Of a stretch of DNA of 64,000 bases, positions 1 to 9,974 are shown piece after piece. The notes under the pieces were generated by a model. That model was not told the DNA's origin. It was given only the letters and a program-made list of their open reading frames with translations, and did no database searches. The translations under genes were made by a program, and so were the position numbers. The first letter of the stretch is position 1. Every line of letters starts with the position of its first letter. The stretch is from contig CAUYUJ010006502.1 in NCBI GenBank assembly GCA_963575745.1, positions 385,001-449,000 on the forward strand, written 5' to 3'. Origin of the DNA: Prorocentrum cordatum. Taxonomy: Eukaryota; Sar; Dinophyceae; Prorocentrales; Prorocentraceae.

Positions 1-3
1 TCG

Positions 4-567
4 ATGGTCTATCTGGGAGCTACGATTTCGACCACTGGCCAGCTTCGCGGAGAATTGGGGAAAAGATTAGGTGCTGCTTGGGGCGAGTTTTGCCGACACA
101 GCCGTGCCTGGAAGCATGCAGCCATTAGTACAGCTAGGAAAATCCAAGTCTTTCAGGCCTTAGTGACTAGTAAGGTCATGTATTCATTGAATTCGGCATG
201 GCTTAACAAAGCCGAGCGTAGAATGCGTGCCGACTTTCAAGCGAAATGCATGCGTCGCATCTTGCACGTACCCCACGCGCACGTATCACGAATCTCGAAC
301 CAGGACGTGCTGTCGAGAGCCGGGCAGCAACCGTATACGACACAACTTTTAAAGCATCAACTTTTATGGTTTGGAAGAAAAAGCAGGGCGCCCAACTCTG
401 ACTTTCTGCGCCGCCTTACTTTTCAACCTAGCAGTGTGCGTCCAGCCACCGAAGCATGCGCCAGAGTTGTAGGCAGGCCAAGGCATGAATGGGCGAAATG
501 TTTGCATGTCGCTATCGTTCCTCATTTTTCGCAATGCATCAGCGAGCCTGGCACAAATTTGTTATAG
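4..567 (+). CDS. Non-LTR (LINE) retrotransposon reverse transcriptase, C-terminal fragment
   Basis: The reading frame enters from the window edge and ends at TAG 565-567, about 187 residues. It matches the post-catalytic end of LINE reverse transcriptases: YLGATIS near residue 3, a conserved AAISTARKIQVFQA stretch near 40-53, KVMYSLNSAWLN near 56-67, FQAKCMRRIL near 78-87 and VVGRPRHEWAKC near 155-166. These are the thumb and tail segments found downstream of the YxDD box. The catalytic palm and any endonuclease lie outside the window, so autonomy cannot be judged. No poly(A) tail or target-site duplication is obvious after the stop; a pyrimidine-rich stretch follows. I recognise the family from the motifs; the clade is not assigned. 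Confidence 0.75.
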   Translation: MVYLGATISTTGQLRGELGKRLGAAWGEFCRHSRAWKHAAISTARKIQVFQALVTSKVMYSLNSAWLNKAERRMRADFQAKCMRRILHVPHAHVSRISNQDVLSRAGQQPYTTQLLKHQLLWFGRKSRAPNSDFLRRLTFQPSSVRPATEACARVVGRPRHEWAKCLHVAIVPHFSQCISEPGTNLL

Positions 568-1017
568 ATTTCGTCTCCTTCCCCCCTCCTGCCCCTCCTC
601 CGCCTCCCTCTCTTCCTCGTCCCCCTCCCCATCCAGGAACAAACGATGTGAATTAGACATGACGCGGCTCCCGCAAAGCGGAGAGAACAGGCGCAATGTC
701 TTGTTTGTTTCTTGCCCACGCGCTCCGGCGTATGGCTCAACTGACTGACTCGCCTGAGGCATCCTCTGCATTCTGGCCCCCCACGAGGCCGCCGCTCGAG
801 ATATCTCCCAATTTTGCAAAACCAGCGTTTCGCTCGAGACATCCTCAACAAATTATGGAAACATGATGGACCCATGAACCCGGAAAGAGATTAGAACCGC
901 ATGCATGGAAACGTTTTCACGACACCGTCACGACACCGCATTGGGCGACGGGCACTTCCACGAGACACCCCGCGAAACATTCCACGAGACACGGGCGACC
1001 GTTTTCAACGTTTCCCC
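568..1017. other. Pyrimidine-rich non-coding stretch
   Basis: No supported gene. It begins with a C/T-rich tract (about 570-640), then ordinary sequence with one or two diverged units of the 36-38-bp GTTTCGCTCGAGACATCCTC satellite near 825-850. Confidence 0.5.
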
Positions 1018-1067
1018 ACCTGCTCCTCCTCATCCTGCTCCTCCTCCTCCTCCTCCTCCTCCTCCTC

Positions 1068-1099
<32 letters not shown>

Positions 1100-1131
1100 T
1101 CCTCCTCCTCCTCCTCCTCCTCCTCCTCCCA
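1018..1131. repeat. (TCC)n microsatellite
   Basis: Near-perfect CTC/TCC triplet array with one interruption of about eight Cs. Poly-Pro, poly-Ser and poly-Arg readings across it are repeat artefacts. Confidence 0.95.
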
Positions 1132-1132
1132 G

Positions 1133-1530
1133 TTTCCCGCGCTGCGTCAAAAGGAGAGAGTGTCTAGCTAACTAATGACCGAGTGACGTGGGCGCGCGGT
1201 GCAATATGTGCATCGCGCCCCATAAGGCATATCTATAGGCACATACGTCGTGCCCCTGGAGAGGGCAAATCTCTGGGGCGCCCAGGTCCCACGTTCAACC
1301 TCGAACGCCCGCGCGGGTGTCGCTGCCGCGTCGAATCGACCCGAATCTGCCGTACCCCGGAATCCACTCAAAACGAGCCCCTGGACCCGTCCCGGAGTCC
1401 AAAAGCACAAATTTCCCGCGCTGCCTCAAAAGGAGAGAGTATCTAGCCAATTCATGACCGAGTGAGGAGGGGCAAACGGTGCGATATGTGCATCGCGCCC
1501 AATATGGCAAATCTGTTGGCACATACGTAA
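1133..1530. repeat. Direct repeat, ~115-bp unit, two copies
   Basis: 1133-1250 and 1410-1530 share the same order of blocks: TTTCCCGCGCTGC, AAAGGAGAGAGT, TGACCGAGTGA, then TATGTGCATCGCGCCC. Unit-to-unit spacing is about 275 bp, with diverged sequence between. Confidence 0.75.
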
Positions 1531-1690
1531 AAACACACGGATTCGCGTCCCTGGAGAAATCAAATCTATATGCACATACGTAAAAACACATGGATTCGTG
1601 CACCTGGAGAGGGCAAATTTACAGGCACATACGTAAAAACACATGGGTTCGTGCACCTGGAGAAGGCAAATCTCTGGGGCGCCCAGATCC
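1514..1690. repeat. ~54-bp tandem repeat, about three copies
   Basis: Three consecutive units each carry GCACATACGTAAAAACACA followed by GGATTCGTGCACCTGGAGA or a variant. The unit shares its CCTGGAGAGGGCAAAT end with the preceding 115-bp repeat. Confidence 0.75.
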
Positions 1691-1699
1691 CTCAAGTTT

Positions 1700-2290
1700 T
1701 ACAAAACAAGCGATTCGCTCGAGACATCCTCGGTAACTCTGCGGAGCAAGCGTTTCGCTTGAGACATCCTCAACACACGAAAGAATGGCCCGCATCCCGT
1801 AATCTATCGATCGGGATTTCAAAAACGAGCGTTTCGCCTCAAACACCATCAAATTGTCATCCGCCGGCCCACCTCGACCTCGATATTTATCAAGGAAAAA
1901 ATCCGCCAGCCCACCTCAGTTGAGGCACCGGGGACAGGTTTACCAACTAAAAGAAAACCCTGGGCCGGCGCCCTTCCCGGGAAAAAAAACAAGCAATTCG
2001 CTCGAGACATCCTGCCAAAATGCAATGATATCCTGGCAAAACAAACGAGTTAGTCGAGACATCCTCGAAATTCCTGCGCGCGGGACGCGGCACGCGCGAG
2101 ACATCCTCGGAATTCCTGCGCGCGGGGCGCTTTTCCGCGTCGCGGTCGGATCTGCAAAACCAGCGTTTCGCTCGAGACATCCCCAACTCTGCAAAACCAG
2201 CGTTTCGCTCGACACACCCTCAACCAATTCTGAAAAACAAGCGTTTCGCTCGAAACATCCTCAAAAATTCGCCGGCCCAACGGGCCAGAG
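1700..2290. repeat. 36-38-bp satellite array (GTTTCGCTCGAGACATCCTC family)
   Basis: Imperfect tandem units of 36-38 bp, each with GCGTTTCGCTCGAGACATCC preceded by an A-rich CTGCAAAAC or CTGAAAAAC block. A variant unit has AATTCCTGCGCGCGGG and CACGCGCGAGACATCC. The same family recurs at 3225-3470, 7262-7440 (copy 31475-31653) and 62395-62760. No spacers of unrelated sequence, so it is a satellite and not CRISPR. Confidence 0.85.
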
Positions 2291-2811
2291 GCGTGCTAAG
2301 ATCTCTGGTAACTACTTAACAATATTTCTAGTTCGCGCGCGCGGGGCGGCACCTGCGGGGCCCCGGGCGACAAGTACCCCGGCAAGGTCCCGGGACACTC
2401 CCGGCAAACTCAGGTCAGAGATGGTTTTCCTCCTGGGTGCGGCCTTCCACGCTCCCCGGAGCGCTCCAAGAGGGCTCCAACAATAATCCAAGACAGTCCA
2501 AGAGGGTTCCGAATCACCGAACGTCTGCCCAAGACGCCCAACACGGCCTCAAGACGGCCCAAGAAGCTTCCAAGACGTCCCAAAAGAGCCCCGACCCTTT
2601 CCAAGAGAGCCCCAAGTCTCGGATCCTCGATAAAAAAACGGGGTCCGCAGACCCCCGTTTTCCCTCGTAAAAAAGAGGGTGCGGAGCGTTTTTCGCAGAA
2701 TCCTCGACAAATAACTGGGTCTGGAGCCCCGACCGCGACGCGGAAAAGCGCCCCGCGCGCAGGAATTCCGAGGATGTCTCGCGCGTGCCGCGTCCCGCGC
2801 GCAGGAATTTC
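2067..2811. repeat. 83-bp perfect inverted repeat around a ~580-bp core
   Basis: Positions 2067-2149 and 2729-2811 are reverse complements over 83 bp. The arms consist of the GC-rich variant satellite units (AATTCCTGCGCGCGGG). The core contains the CCAAGANGGCCCC low-complexity tract. Fold-back structure; no open reading frame that I can support. Confidence 0.8.
2455..2625. repeat. 12-bp-period CCAAGAGGGCCC low-complexity tract
   Basis: Loose repetition of CCAAGA plus GGCCCC or GTCCCA blocks. The same composition occurs at 3650-3785 and 62930-63070. It is a diverged relative of the GGGCCCTCCTGG array at 5883-6112, read on the other strand. Confidence 0.65.
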
Positions 2812-3224
2812 GCACTTTCCTCGAGCGGGCACGCACGAAGCGCACTTTTTTGTTTCAGCACTTTACCTCGTTATTTACGCAGAATAGTTTCGCCGGCCCA
2901 CTTCAAGTCGAAACCGACGGGTAAACCATCTAAAAGAGAACCCTGGGCCGATGCCCTTTCCGGGAAAAACATGTGGTTCCAGCTCGGGAAAGCCATGTTA
3001 GATACCCCCCTGCGTGACCCAAATACGCTGAATTCGCGCTCCCGCTCGAGAAAGCCTCGCAATGTCTTCTTCCCTGGAGAGGCCCCCAAAGCGCCCCCCC
3101 CTGTTCAGAGCAAGAAACCATCACTTTTCTGTATTGGGACATGTGTTCGGGTAGCACTTTTCGCCCCCACGTGCGTTTCCTCATAATTCGGCGTTCGGCT
3201 CGACGCCATGTTAGATAACCCAAC

Positions 3225-3470
3225 TCTGCAAAACTAGCGTTTCGCTCGAGACATCCTCAACACTGTCACGCTAAATCTGGAAAAACGAGCGAATTAGTCG
3301 AGACATCCTCGAAATTCCTGCGCGCGGGACGCGGCACGCGCGAGACATCCTCGGAATTCCTGCGCGCGAGACATCCCCCAACTCTGCAAAACCAGCGTTT
3401 CGCTCGAGACATCCTCAACAAATTCTGAACAACAAGCGTTTCGCTCGAGACATCCTGGAAAATAATTCCG
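3225..3470. repeat. 36-38-bp satellite array, second block
   Basis: About six units of the GCGTTTCGCTCGAGACATCC family, including the GC-rich variant pair also used in the inverted repeat at 2067-2811. Confidence 0.8.
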
Positions 3471-3599
3471 CCGGCCCTCTTCCCGCACGTAATTCATCGC
3501 AGAATAATTCCGCCGGCCCTCTTCCCGTCGATTCCGGGGGCAAACACCTAAAAGAGAACCCTGGGCCCAAGCCCTTTCCGGGAAAAATCACAAGTGTCC

Positions 3600-3934
3600 C
3601 AAGAATGTTTGAAGATGTGTGGCGTGCTTGCTTTTTCAACTCTCCAACGCTCCAAGACGGCACAGGAGTCCCCAAAGATCGCCCCCAGACGCCCCAAGAC
3701 GACCCCGAAGGAGACCCAAAACAGCCTAAAATGCCCCAAGAGGGCCCCGAGGATTCCAAAAGGGCCCCAAGAGAGCCCAAATAGGGTCCTCCGATAAAGA
3801 GAGTGAGAGAAAGAAAGAGAAAGGGAGACAGAGAGAGAGAGAGCGGAACAAAACATGATCGACCCACGAACCCGGAAAAGAATATCGAAATGTAAGACAT
3901 GGCAACGTTTCAAACATTCCTGATTGGGCGACGG
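3600..3934. other. Low-complexity spacer
   Basis: CCAAGAGGGCCCC-type tract (3650-3785), an AG-rich GAGAGAAAG microsatellite (3796-3845), then a segment with CATGATCGACCCACGAACCCGGAAA (blocks of it recur near 5466, 6418, 29678 and 30630). No gene supported. Confidence 0.55.
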
Positions 3935-5882
3935 GCAAATGTAATGCTTAGTAATCGATGTTGATTACCGTGACGAGGGCTGTGCTGCGCAACGCTGTGC
4001 CGAATTGCGATGCGCCATGCCACGAGTGTGCTCTGTAGCGTTGTAGATCGAGTCCTCCTTTGCATCCGAGTCCTGACCGAACTGATCTGGATCTTCAGCT
4101 CGAGCTGCCTGAGCACATAACTGGTAGCTGCCCCAGAGCTGATTGGCAGGGGAACATGCCAGGAGGACGCGCCGCGGAACGTCCCAAGGGACGCGCCAGG
4201 CGACGTGCCAGGGGACGTGCCATGGGGTCGCACCGTAGGACGTGCCAAAGGGACGCGCTACGGAACGTGCCAATGGACGTGCCACGGGACGTGCCAGGGG
4301 ACGCGCCGCGCGACGTGCCAGGGGGACTCGCCATGGGACGCGCCATGGAACGTGCCAGGTTGCAATGCTGAGTGTATCGATCTTGATGTACCGTGCCCAG
4401 GGCTGTGCTGTGCTGAGCCGTGCTGAACTGCGATGTGCCATGCCGCGATTGTGCTCTATAGTGCTGTAGATCGAGTCCTCCGTTGCATACGAGTCCTGAC
4501 CGAACTGATCTGGATCTTAAGCTCGAGCTGTCCGAGCACATTGTAGCTGCCCCAGAGCTGATTGACAGGGGAACATGCCAGGAAAACGCGCCGCGGATCG
4601 TCCCAATGGACGCGCAAAGCGAGGTGCCAGGGGACGTGCCATGGGGACGCACCGCGGGACGTGCCAAAGGGACGCGCTACGGAACGTGCCAATGGACGTG
4701 CCATGGGACGTGCCAGGGGACGCGCAGCGCGACGTGCCAAGGGGACTCGCCACGGGACGCGCCATGGAACGTGGCAAAGAACGCGCCAAGTTGCAATGCT
4801 GAATGTATCGATCTTGATGTACCGTGCCGAAGGCAGTGCTGTGCTGCGCCTTGCTGAACTGCAATGTGCCACGTGACGATTGTGCTCTATAGCGTTGTGG
4901 ATCGAGTCCTGCATCCGAGTCCTGACCGAACTGATCTGGATCTTGAGCTCGTGCCATGGGGCCACACCGCGGGACGTGCCAAAAGGACGCGCTACGGAAC
5001 GTGCTAACGGACGTGCCACGGGACGAGCCAAGGGACGCGCCGCGCGAGGGCCAGGGGGACTCGCCACAGGACGCGCCACGGAACGTGCCAAGGAACGTGC
5101 CAAATTGCAATGCTGAGTGAGTGTATCGATCTTGATGTACCGTGCCGAGGGCTGTGCTGTGCTGCGCCGTGCTGAACTGCGATGTGCCATGCCGCGATTG
5201 TGCTCTATAGAATTGTGGATCGAGTCCTCCGTTGCATCCGAGTCCTGACCGAACTGATCTGGATCTTCAGCTCGAGCTGCCTGAGCACATAGTCCACATG
5301 CCAGGCAGGAACATGCCAGGAAGACGCGCCGCGGAACGTTCCAAAGGACGCGCCAAGCGACGTGCCAGGGGACGTGCCACGGGGACGTGCCACGGGACGT
5401 GCCAAGCGGACGCGCTATAAAACATGCTGGGGACAACCGCCGTGTTGGTGGCCTGGACACGTAACATGATCGACCCACGAACCCGGAAAGGAATATAGAA
5501 GTGTAAGGCATGGCAACGTTTCAAAGACACCTGACTGGGCGACGGGCAAATGCAATGCTGAATGTATCGATCTTGATGTTTCGTGCCGACGGCTGTGCCG
5601 TGCTACGCCGTGCTGAACTGCGATGTGCCATGCCGCGATTGTGCTCTATAATATATATATATATATGTATATGTATATAGCGTTGTGGATCGAGTCCTCG
5701 TTGCCACCGAGTCCTGACCGAACTGATCTGGATCTTAAGCTCGAGTTGCCTGAGCAGATGGTAGCTGCCCCAGAGCTAATCGACAGACGTGACATACCAG
5801 GAAGACGCGCCGCGGAACGTCCCAAGGGACGCGCCAGGCGACGTGGCAGGGGACGTGCCATGGGCACGCACCGCGGGACGTG

Positions 5883-6112
5883 GAGCTTCTCCTGGGCCCT
5901 CCTTGGGCCCCCTGGTGCCTCTTGGAGCCTCCTGGGTCCTCCTTGGGCCTCCTGGGCTCTCCTGGAGCCTCCTGGAGCTTCTCCTGGGCCCTCCTTGGGC
6001 CCCCTGGTGCCTCTTGGAGCCTCCTGGGTCCTCCTGGGCCCTCCTGGGCTCTCCTGGGCCCTCCTGGGCTCTCCTGGGCTCTCCTGGAGCCTCCTGGGCC
6101 CTCCTGGGCGAA
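5883..6112. repeat. 12-bp tandem repeat GGGCCCTCCTGG
   Basis: Nearly continuous CTCCTGGGCCCTCCTGG array; second block at 7507-7712 and copies at 30096-30325 and 31720-31925. Collagen-like readings in several frames (PPGLSWALL, EAPGGPRRAQ) are artefacts of the 12-bp period, which keeps frames open on both strands. Confidence 0.9.
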
Positions 6113-6418
6113 GTCAAGGTCCGAAAACACATGGGACTTGCCACATTTCTGAAATTCGGTGCCACCCCTCACGCAGGTCGGCGGGGTCAGGATCCGAAAA
6201 CACAAGGGATTTGCCACATTTCTGAAATTCGGTGCCACCCCTCACGCAGATCGGCGGGGTCGGGGTCCAAAAACACATGGGATTTGCCACATGTCTGGAA
6301 TTCCGCGCCACCCCTCACGCAGATCGGCGGGGTCAGGGTCCAAAAACACAAGGGATTTGACACATTTCTGGTATTCCGTGCCACCCCTCACGCAGATCGG
6401 CGGGGTCAGGGTCAAACA
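6113..6418. repeat. 73-bp tandem repeat, four units
   Basis: Units contain AAAACACA..GGATTTGCCACATT, TCTGAAATTCGGTGCCACCC, CTCACGCAGATCGGCGGGGT and CAGGGTC. The 73-bp period is plain from equivalent positions 6114, 6187 and 6260. Further arrays lie at 7713-8190 and, beyond the retroelement, at 61066-61195; contig B copies are at 30326-30630 and 31926-32400. Confidence 0.9.
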
Positions 6419-7261
6419 TGATCGACCCACGAACCCGGAAAGGAATATAGAACTGTAACACATGGCAGCGTTTTCAAAGACACCTGATTGGGTGACGGAC
6501 AAATGCAATGCTGAGTGTATCGATCTCGATGTACCCTGCCGAGGGCTGTCCTGTGCTGCACCGTGCTGAATTGCGATGTGCCATGCAACGAATGTGCCCT
6601 ATAGCATCATGGATCGAGTCCTCCTTTGCATCCGAGTCCTGACCGAACTGATCTCGATCTTAAGCTCGAGCTGCCTGAACACAGAGTAGCTGCCCCAGAG
6701 CTGATGGACAGGGGAGCATGTCAGGAGGACGCGCCGCGAAACGTCCCAGGGGACGCGCCAATCAACGCGCCAGGGGACGTGCCATGGGGACGCACCGCGG
6801 GACGTGCCAAGGGGACGCGCTACGGAACGTGCCAATGTATGTGCCACGGGATGTGCTAGGGGACGCGCCACGCGACGTGCAAGGGAGACTCGCAAGGGGA
6901 CGCGCCACGGAACGTGCCAAGGAACGTGCCAAGTTGCAATGCTGAATGTATCGATCTTGATGTACCGTGCCGAGGGCTGTGCTGTGCTGCGCCGTGCTGA
7001 ATTGCGATGCGCCATGCCGCGATTGTGCTCTATAGCCTCGTGGATCGAGTCCTTCTTTGCATCCGAGTCCTGACCGAGCTGATCTCGATCTTAATCTCCA
7101 GCTGCATGAACACAGAGTAGCTGCCCCAGAGCTAATTGACAGGGGGACATGCCAGGAGGACGCGCCGCGGAACGTCTCAAGGGACGCGCCCAGCGACGTG
7201 CCAAGGGACGTGCCACGGGGACGCACCGCGGGACGTGCCAAGGGGACGCGCTACGGAGCGT

Positions 7262-7506
7262 GCTGGGGACAAGCGTTTCGCTCGAGACATCCTGCCAAAA
7301 TCCAAGAAACTCCTGGCAAAACAAACGCATCAGTCGAGACATCCGCGAAATTCCTGCGCGCGGGACGCGGCACGCGCGAGACATCCTCGGAATTCCTGCG
7401 AGCGGGACGTGAAAACAAGCATTTTGCCTGAGACATCCTTTGAATTCTGGCCCCCCACGAGGCCCCCCACGGCACGTCAGCGCTCCCAGGGCCACGATCC
7501 CTCGTA
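7262..7506. repeat. 36-38-bp satellite block plus junction
   Basis: Four units of the GCGTTTCGCTCGAGACATCC family, including the GC-rich variants, inserted between the ~430-bp satellite and the second 12-bp array. Confidence 0.75.
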
Positions 7507-8192
7507 AGGGCTCCTGGGCCCTCCTGGGTCTTCCTTGGACCTCTTGGGCCCTCCTGGGCTCTCCTGGAGCCTCCTGGGGCTTCAACCTGGGCCCTCCTTG
7601 GGCCCTCTGGTGCCTCTTGGAGCCTCCTGGGTCATCCTGGGCCCTCCTGGGCTCTCCTGGGCCCTCCTGGGTTCTCCTGGGCTCTCCTGGAGCCTCCTGG
7701 GCCCTCCTGGGCGAAGTCAGGGTCCAAAAACACATGGGACTTGCCACATTTCTGAAATTCGGTGCCACCCCTCACGCAGGTCGGCGGGGTCAGGATCCGA
7801 AAACACATTGGATTTGCTACATTTCTGGAATTCCGCGCCACCCCTCACGCAGATCGGCGGTGTCAGGGTCCAAAAACACATGGGACTTGCCACATTTCTG
7901 AAATTCGGTGCCACCCCTCACTCAGATCCGCGGGGTCAGGGTCAAAAAACACAAGGGATTTGCTACATTTCTGAAATCCGGTGCCGCCCCTCACGCAGAT
8001 CGGCGGGGTCGGGGTCCAAAAACACAAAGGAGTTGCCACATCTCTGGAATTCGGTGCCAACCCTCACGCAGATCCGCGGGGTCAGGGTCCACAAACACAA
8101 GGGATGTGCCACATTTCTGAAATTCGGTGCCACCCCTCACGCAGATCCGCGGGGTCAGGGTTCAAAAACACATGGGATTTGCTACATTTTTG
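7507..8192. repeat. Second GGGCCCTCCTGG array (to ~7712) followed by 73-bp array (~6.5 units)
   Basis: Same composite order, 12-bp array then 73-bp array, as at 5883-6418, so the two were probably copied as one block. 73-bp units alternate between GATCGGCGG and GATCCGCGG variants. Confidence 0.85.
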
Positions 8193-8757
8193 GTTAAGTG
8201 AGATACGCGTGCACTCAACGGAGGGAGAGGAGGAGAGGAGGGGACGAGAGAGGGACCAGGACAGGGCGATGGTATTTTCATGGCAGCGTGGCGACGCGCA
8301 TCTCCACCTGGGCGTGGGCCCTGACGGCCCACGCCCGACGCGAGCGCGTGGGCCCTGACGGCCCGCGCGCTCGCGCTCTGGCACGCCTGCGGCCGCTTGG
8401 CCCGCGCAGGCGTCTGGGAGCAAAGCGGGGTGGGTGGGCACCCGCGCGTCGGCCAGAGCCGAACGCTACGGACCCAAAATGGCTACCTGAGCCCACACCC
8501 CCTCCCACTTAACCTGCAGTCTACAACCAATCAGACTATACAAGTTAAGTGAGATACGCGTGCACTCAACGGAGGGAGAGGAGGAGAGGAGGGGACGAGA
8601 GAGGGACCAGGACAGGGCGATGGTATTTTCATGGCAGCGTGGCGACGCGCATCTCCACCTGGGCGTGGGCCCTGACGGCCCACGCCCGACGCGAGCGCGT
8701 GGGCCCTGACGGCCCGCGCGCTCGCGCTCTGGCACGCCTGCGGCCGCTTGGCCATGA
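8193..8757. repeat. 351-bp tandem duplication with GC-rich palindromic core
   Basis: 8198 and 8549 start the same sequence (GATACGCGTGCACTCAACGG, then GGACCAGGACAGGGCGATGG, then the GC-rich palindromic core). The first unit alone ends with the ~100-bp block 8440-8541, which recurs just upstream (minus sense) of the retroelement at 60960-61066. Contig B carries a different allele of the core in both units (32640-32690 and 32990-33045). Confidence 0.8.
8474..8486 (-). other. Spliced-leader-like core, copy of retroelement 5' region
   Basis: On the minus strand this reads GTAGCCATTTTGG, thirteen bases identical to the middle of the dinoflagellate spliced leader. It lies in the ~100-bp block that also precedes the retroelement at 60998-61010 (third copy 32813-32825). 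Confidence 0.5.
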
Positions 8758-9067
8758 GAAAAGAGAAAGCGCAGCCGCGCGCGCGGGGACGCCCAGCCCG
8801 AAGTGCGAGGGCGGATCCTGAGGCTGCAAGAGCCTCGCGCGCGCGGCCACTTGCCTGCAACCTTGAGGCCTTCCGCGCCCCGCGCACCCAGAGCGCGGGC
8901 GCGGCGCGTGCGCGAAGCGCGCAAAAGAACAGAAAAGAGCGGCGCATGATGCGCCGGGCGCAGAGCGCAAGTGTGGCCCCGACCGCACGGCGCGCAGGAC
9001 GCGCGGCGCGGCCAGGTCCAGGAAGCGCGCGACGCGCGCGCAACGTTCAAACTCCTCAACAGAAAGA
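8758..9067. other. Very GC-rich spacer
   Basis: Dominated by GCGCGC and CGCGCG words. Open frames exist on both strands but show only composition-driven Ala/Arg, so no gene is called. Confidence 0.5.
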
Positions 9068-9182
9068 GGATCGCAGGCGCCACCTGCGTACCGTAGGCTA
9101 AAACAAAGAGGATCGCAGGCGCCACCTGCGTACCGTAGGCTGAAAGGATCGCAGGCGCCACCTGCGCACGGTAGGCTGAGAG
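9068..9182. repeat. ~37-bp tandem repeat with GCAGGCGCCACCTGC
   Basis: Three consecutive units of AGGATCGCAGGCGCCACCTG followed by CGTACCGTAGGCT. The unit holds an imperfect dyad (GCAGGCGCCACCTGC). Contig B copy at 33407-33521. Confidence 0.85.
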
Positions 9183-9270
9183 GAAAGCCGGCTCACTCAC
9201 GGGCCGCCGCCTTCAGCCCGCAGCCCGCGATGCCGCGGGCGCTGGCGTCGGGATATGGGGTGCTCCACGC

Positions 9271-9475
9271 CTAGATGGATGGCGTGTTCCCCTGGCGATC
9301 GCGGCCCTCGTCGCCGCTGCGGTCTCCGCCGCGCTCACTGCGGTCCCGGGGGCTGCCGCCATCGCCGCCCCTCGACGCGCGACCGCCCGCGCTGGGCTGG
9401 TCACGCTCACTCCGGCCGCGGCTGCCCTGGTCGCCCTTGGAGTGGCCGCCCTTGCCGCTCTTCCCAGAGGATCCT
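9271..9475 (-). CDS. Putative terminal exon, Gly/Ser/Arg-rich
   Basis: On the minus strand an AG|G acceptor (TTGAGAAAAG|GATCC near 9475) opens a frame of about 68 residues rich in Gly, Ser, Arg and Asp (GKSGKGGHSKGDQGSRGRS, then repeated GGD and RSERGGDRS), ending at a stop at ~9271. Composition resembles the Gly/Lys tail of the retroelement's C-terminal module at 22100-22250. The flanking AC-rich sequence (9480-9600), with repeated TTTCTGGTTT on the minus strand, resembles that after the 22190 end. It might be a distal 3' exon of a minus-strand transcript, or the tail of another copy. No link between the two has been shown. Contig B copy 33610-33814. Confidence 0.35.
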
Positions 9476-9699
9476 TTTCTCAAAAAAAACGAGAAACACA
9501 TAGAAACCAGAAACATTCTCATTTTGACAACAAAAAACAAGAAACCAGAAATACTATTGATGTCCGATATAATGTCAAGAAAAAACACATTCTGATGTAC
9601 TTACACTCGTGCATTTCATAAGTTCACATACACAATATGCACACACATACAGCCACGAATAGAATTTACACGCCTGGTTATCACGCTGACGTGCGTGAG

Positions 9700-9735
9700 C
9701 GTAACATATATACATATATATATATATATGTATGA
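9700..9735. repeat. (TA)n microsatellite
   Basis: TATATACATATATATATATA tract; copy at ~34042-34070. Confidence 0.8.
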
Positions 9736-9974
9736 TATGAAGCGTTTGTTCATGACTTTGGTTCCCCATTGGTGCGCGGAGTCGAGGTGACTTACGTCAA
9801 AAATTTGGACCACCCCTCCCTACCCCCTTCTGTTCTTTCAATGTTCTCGCTCCCCCTTTCGGGCCCCAGCTCGGTTAGCGCCGCCAACGTCCAGGCATCA
9901 GGGGGCGGCCAACCCGCTGGCCTCGAGGCTCAAGTACCCGCTGGCCTCGAGGTGCACGCCCACGATCGGCCGCA

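Larger units (their letters stand above)
1925..3592. repeat. Dispersed ~60-bp element with AAAAGAGAACCCTGGGCC
   Basis: The blocks GGTTTACCAACTAAAAG or GTAAACCATCTAAAAG, AGAACCCTGGGCC and CCCTTTCCGGGAAAA recur at about 1935-1985, 2915-2972 and 3535-3590. They recur on the far side at 61505-61562, 62168-62221 and 62825-62880. They sit between satellite blocks and mark a longer composite repeat shared by both ends of the locus. No coding potential seen. Confidence 0.7.
3935..7265. repeat. ~310-445-bp satellite, seven units, with internal 12-bp tandem repeats
   Basis: Units start near 3941, 4365, 4793, 5107, 5551, 6506 and 6936 with a GCAATGCTGA..TGTATCGATC block. Then come CTGTGCTGTGCTGCGCCGTG, GATCGAGTCCTCC, GAGTCCTGACCGAACTGATC and a tail of 12-bp repeats such as GGGACGTGCCAA and GGACGCGCCACG. 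Unit length varies mainly through the 12-bp tail. Two units are interrupted by the GGGCCCTCCTGG and 73-bp arrays. Long translations rich in WHVPWRVP or RPLARPVARP come from the 12-bp period and are not genes. An (AT)n tract sits at 5648-5680. Contig B repeats the last units (29765, 30718, 31149). Confidence 0.85.

Noticed and set aside
1700-3470. CRISPR-like regularly repeated 20-mers
   Set aside because: Units are contiguous 36-38-bp satellites without unique spacers, in a eukaryotic context without cas genes.
5735-6421. Collagen-like or Trp/Pro-rich frames of ~200 codons on both strands
   Set aside because: The 12-bp and 73-bp tandem arrays keep frames open by period; no start context or domain.
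9073-9180. Terminator or attachment-site hairpins
   Set aside because: GCAGGCGCCACCTGC dyads are part of a three-unit tandem repeat; nothing links them to termination or integration.
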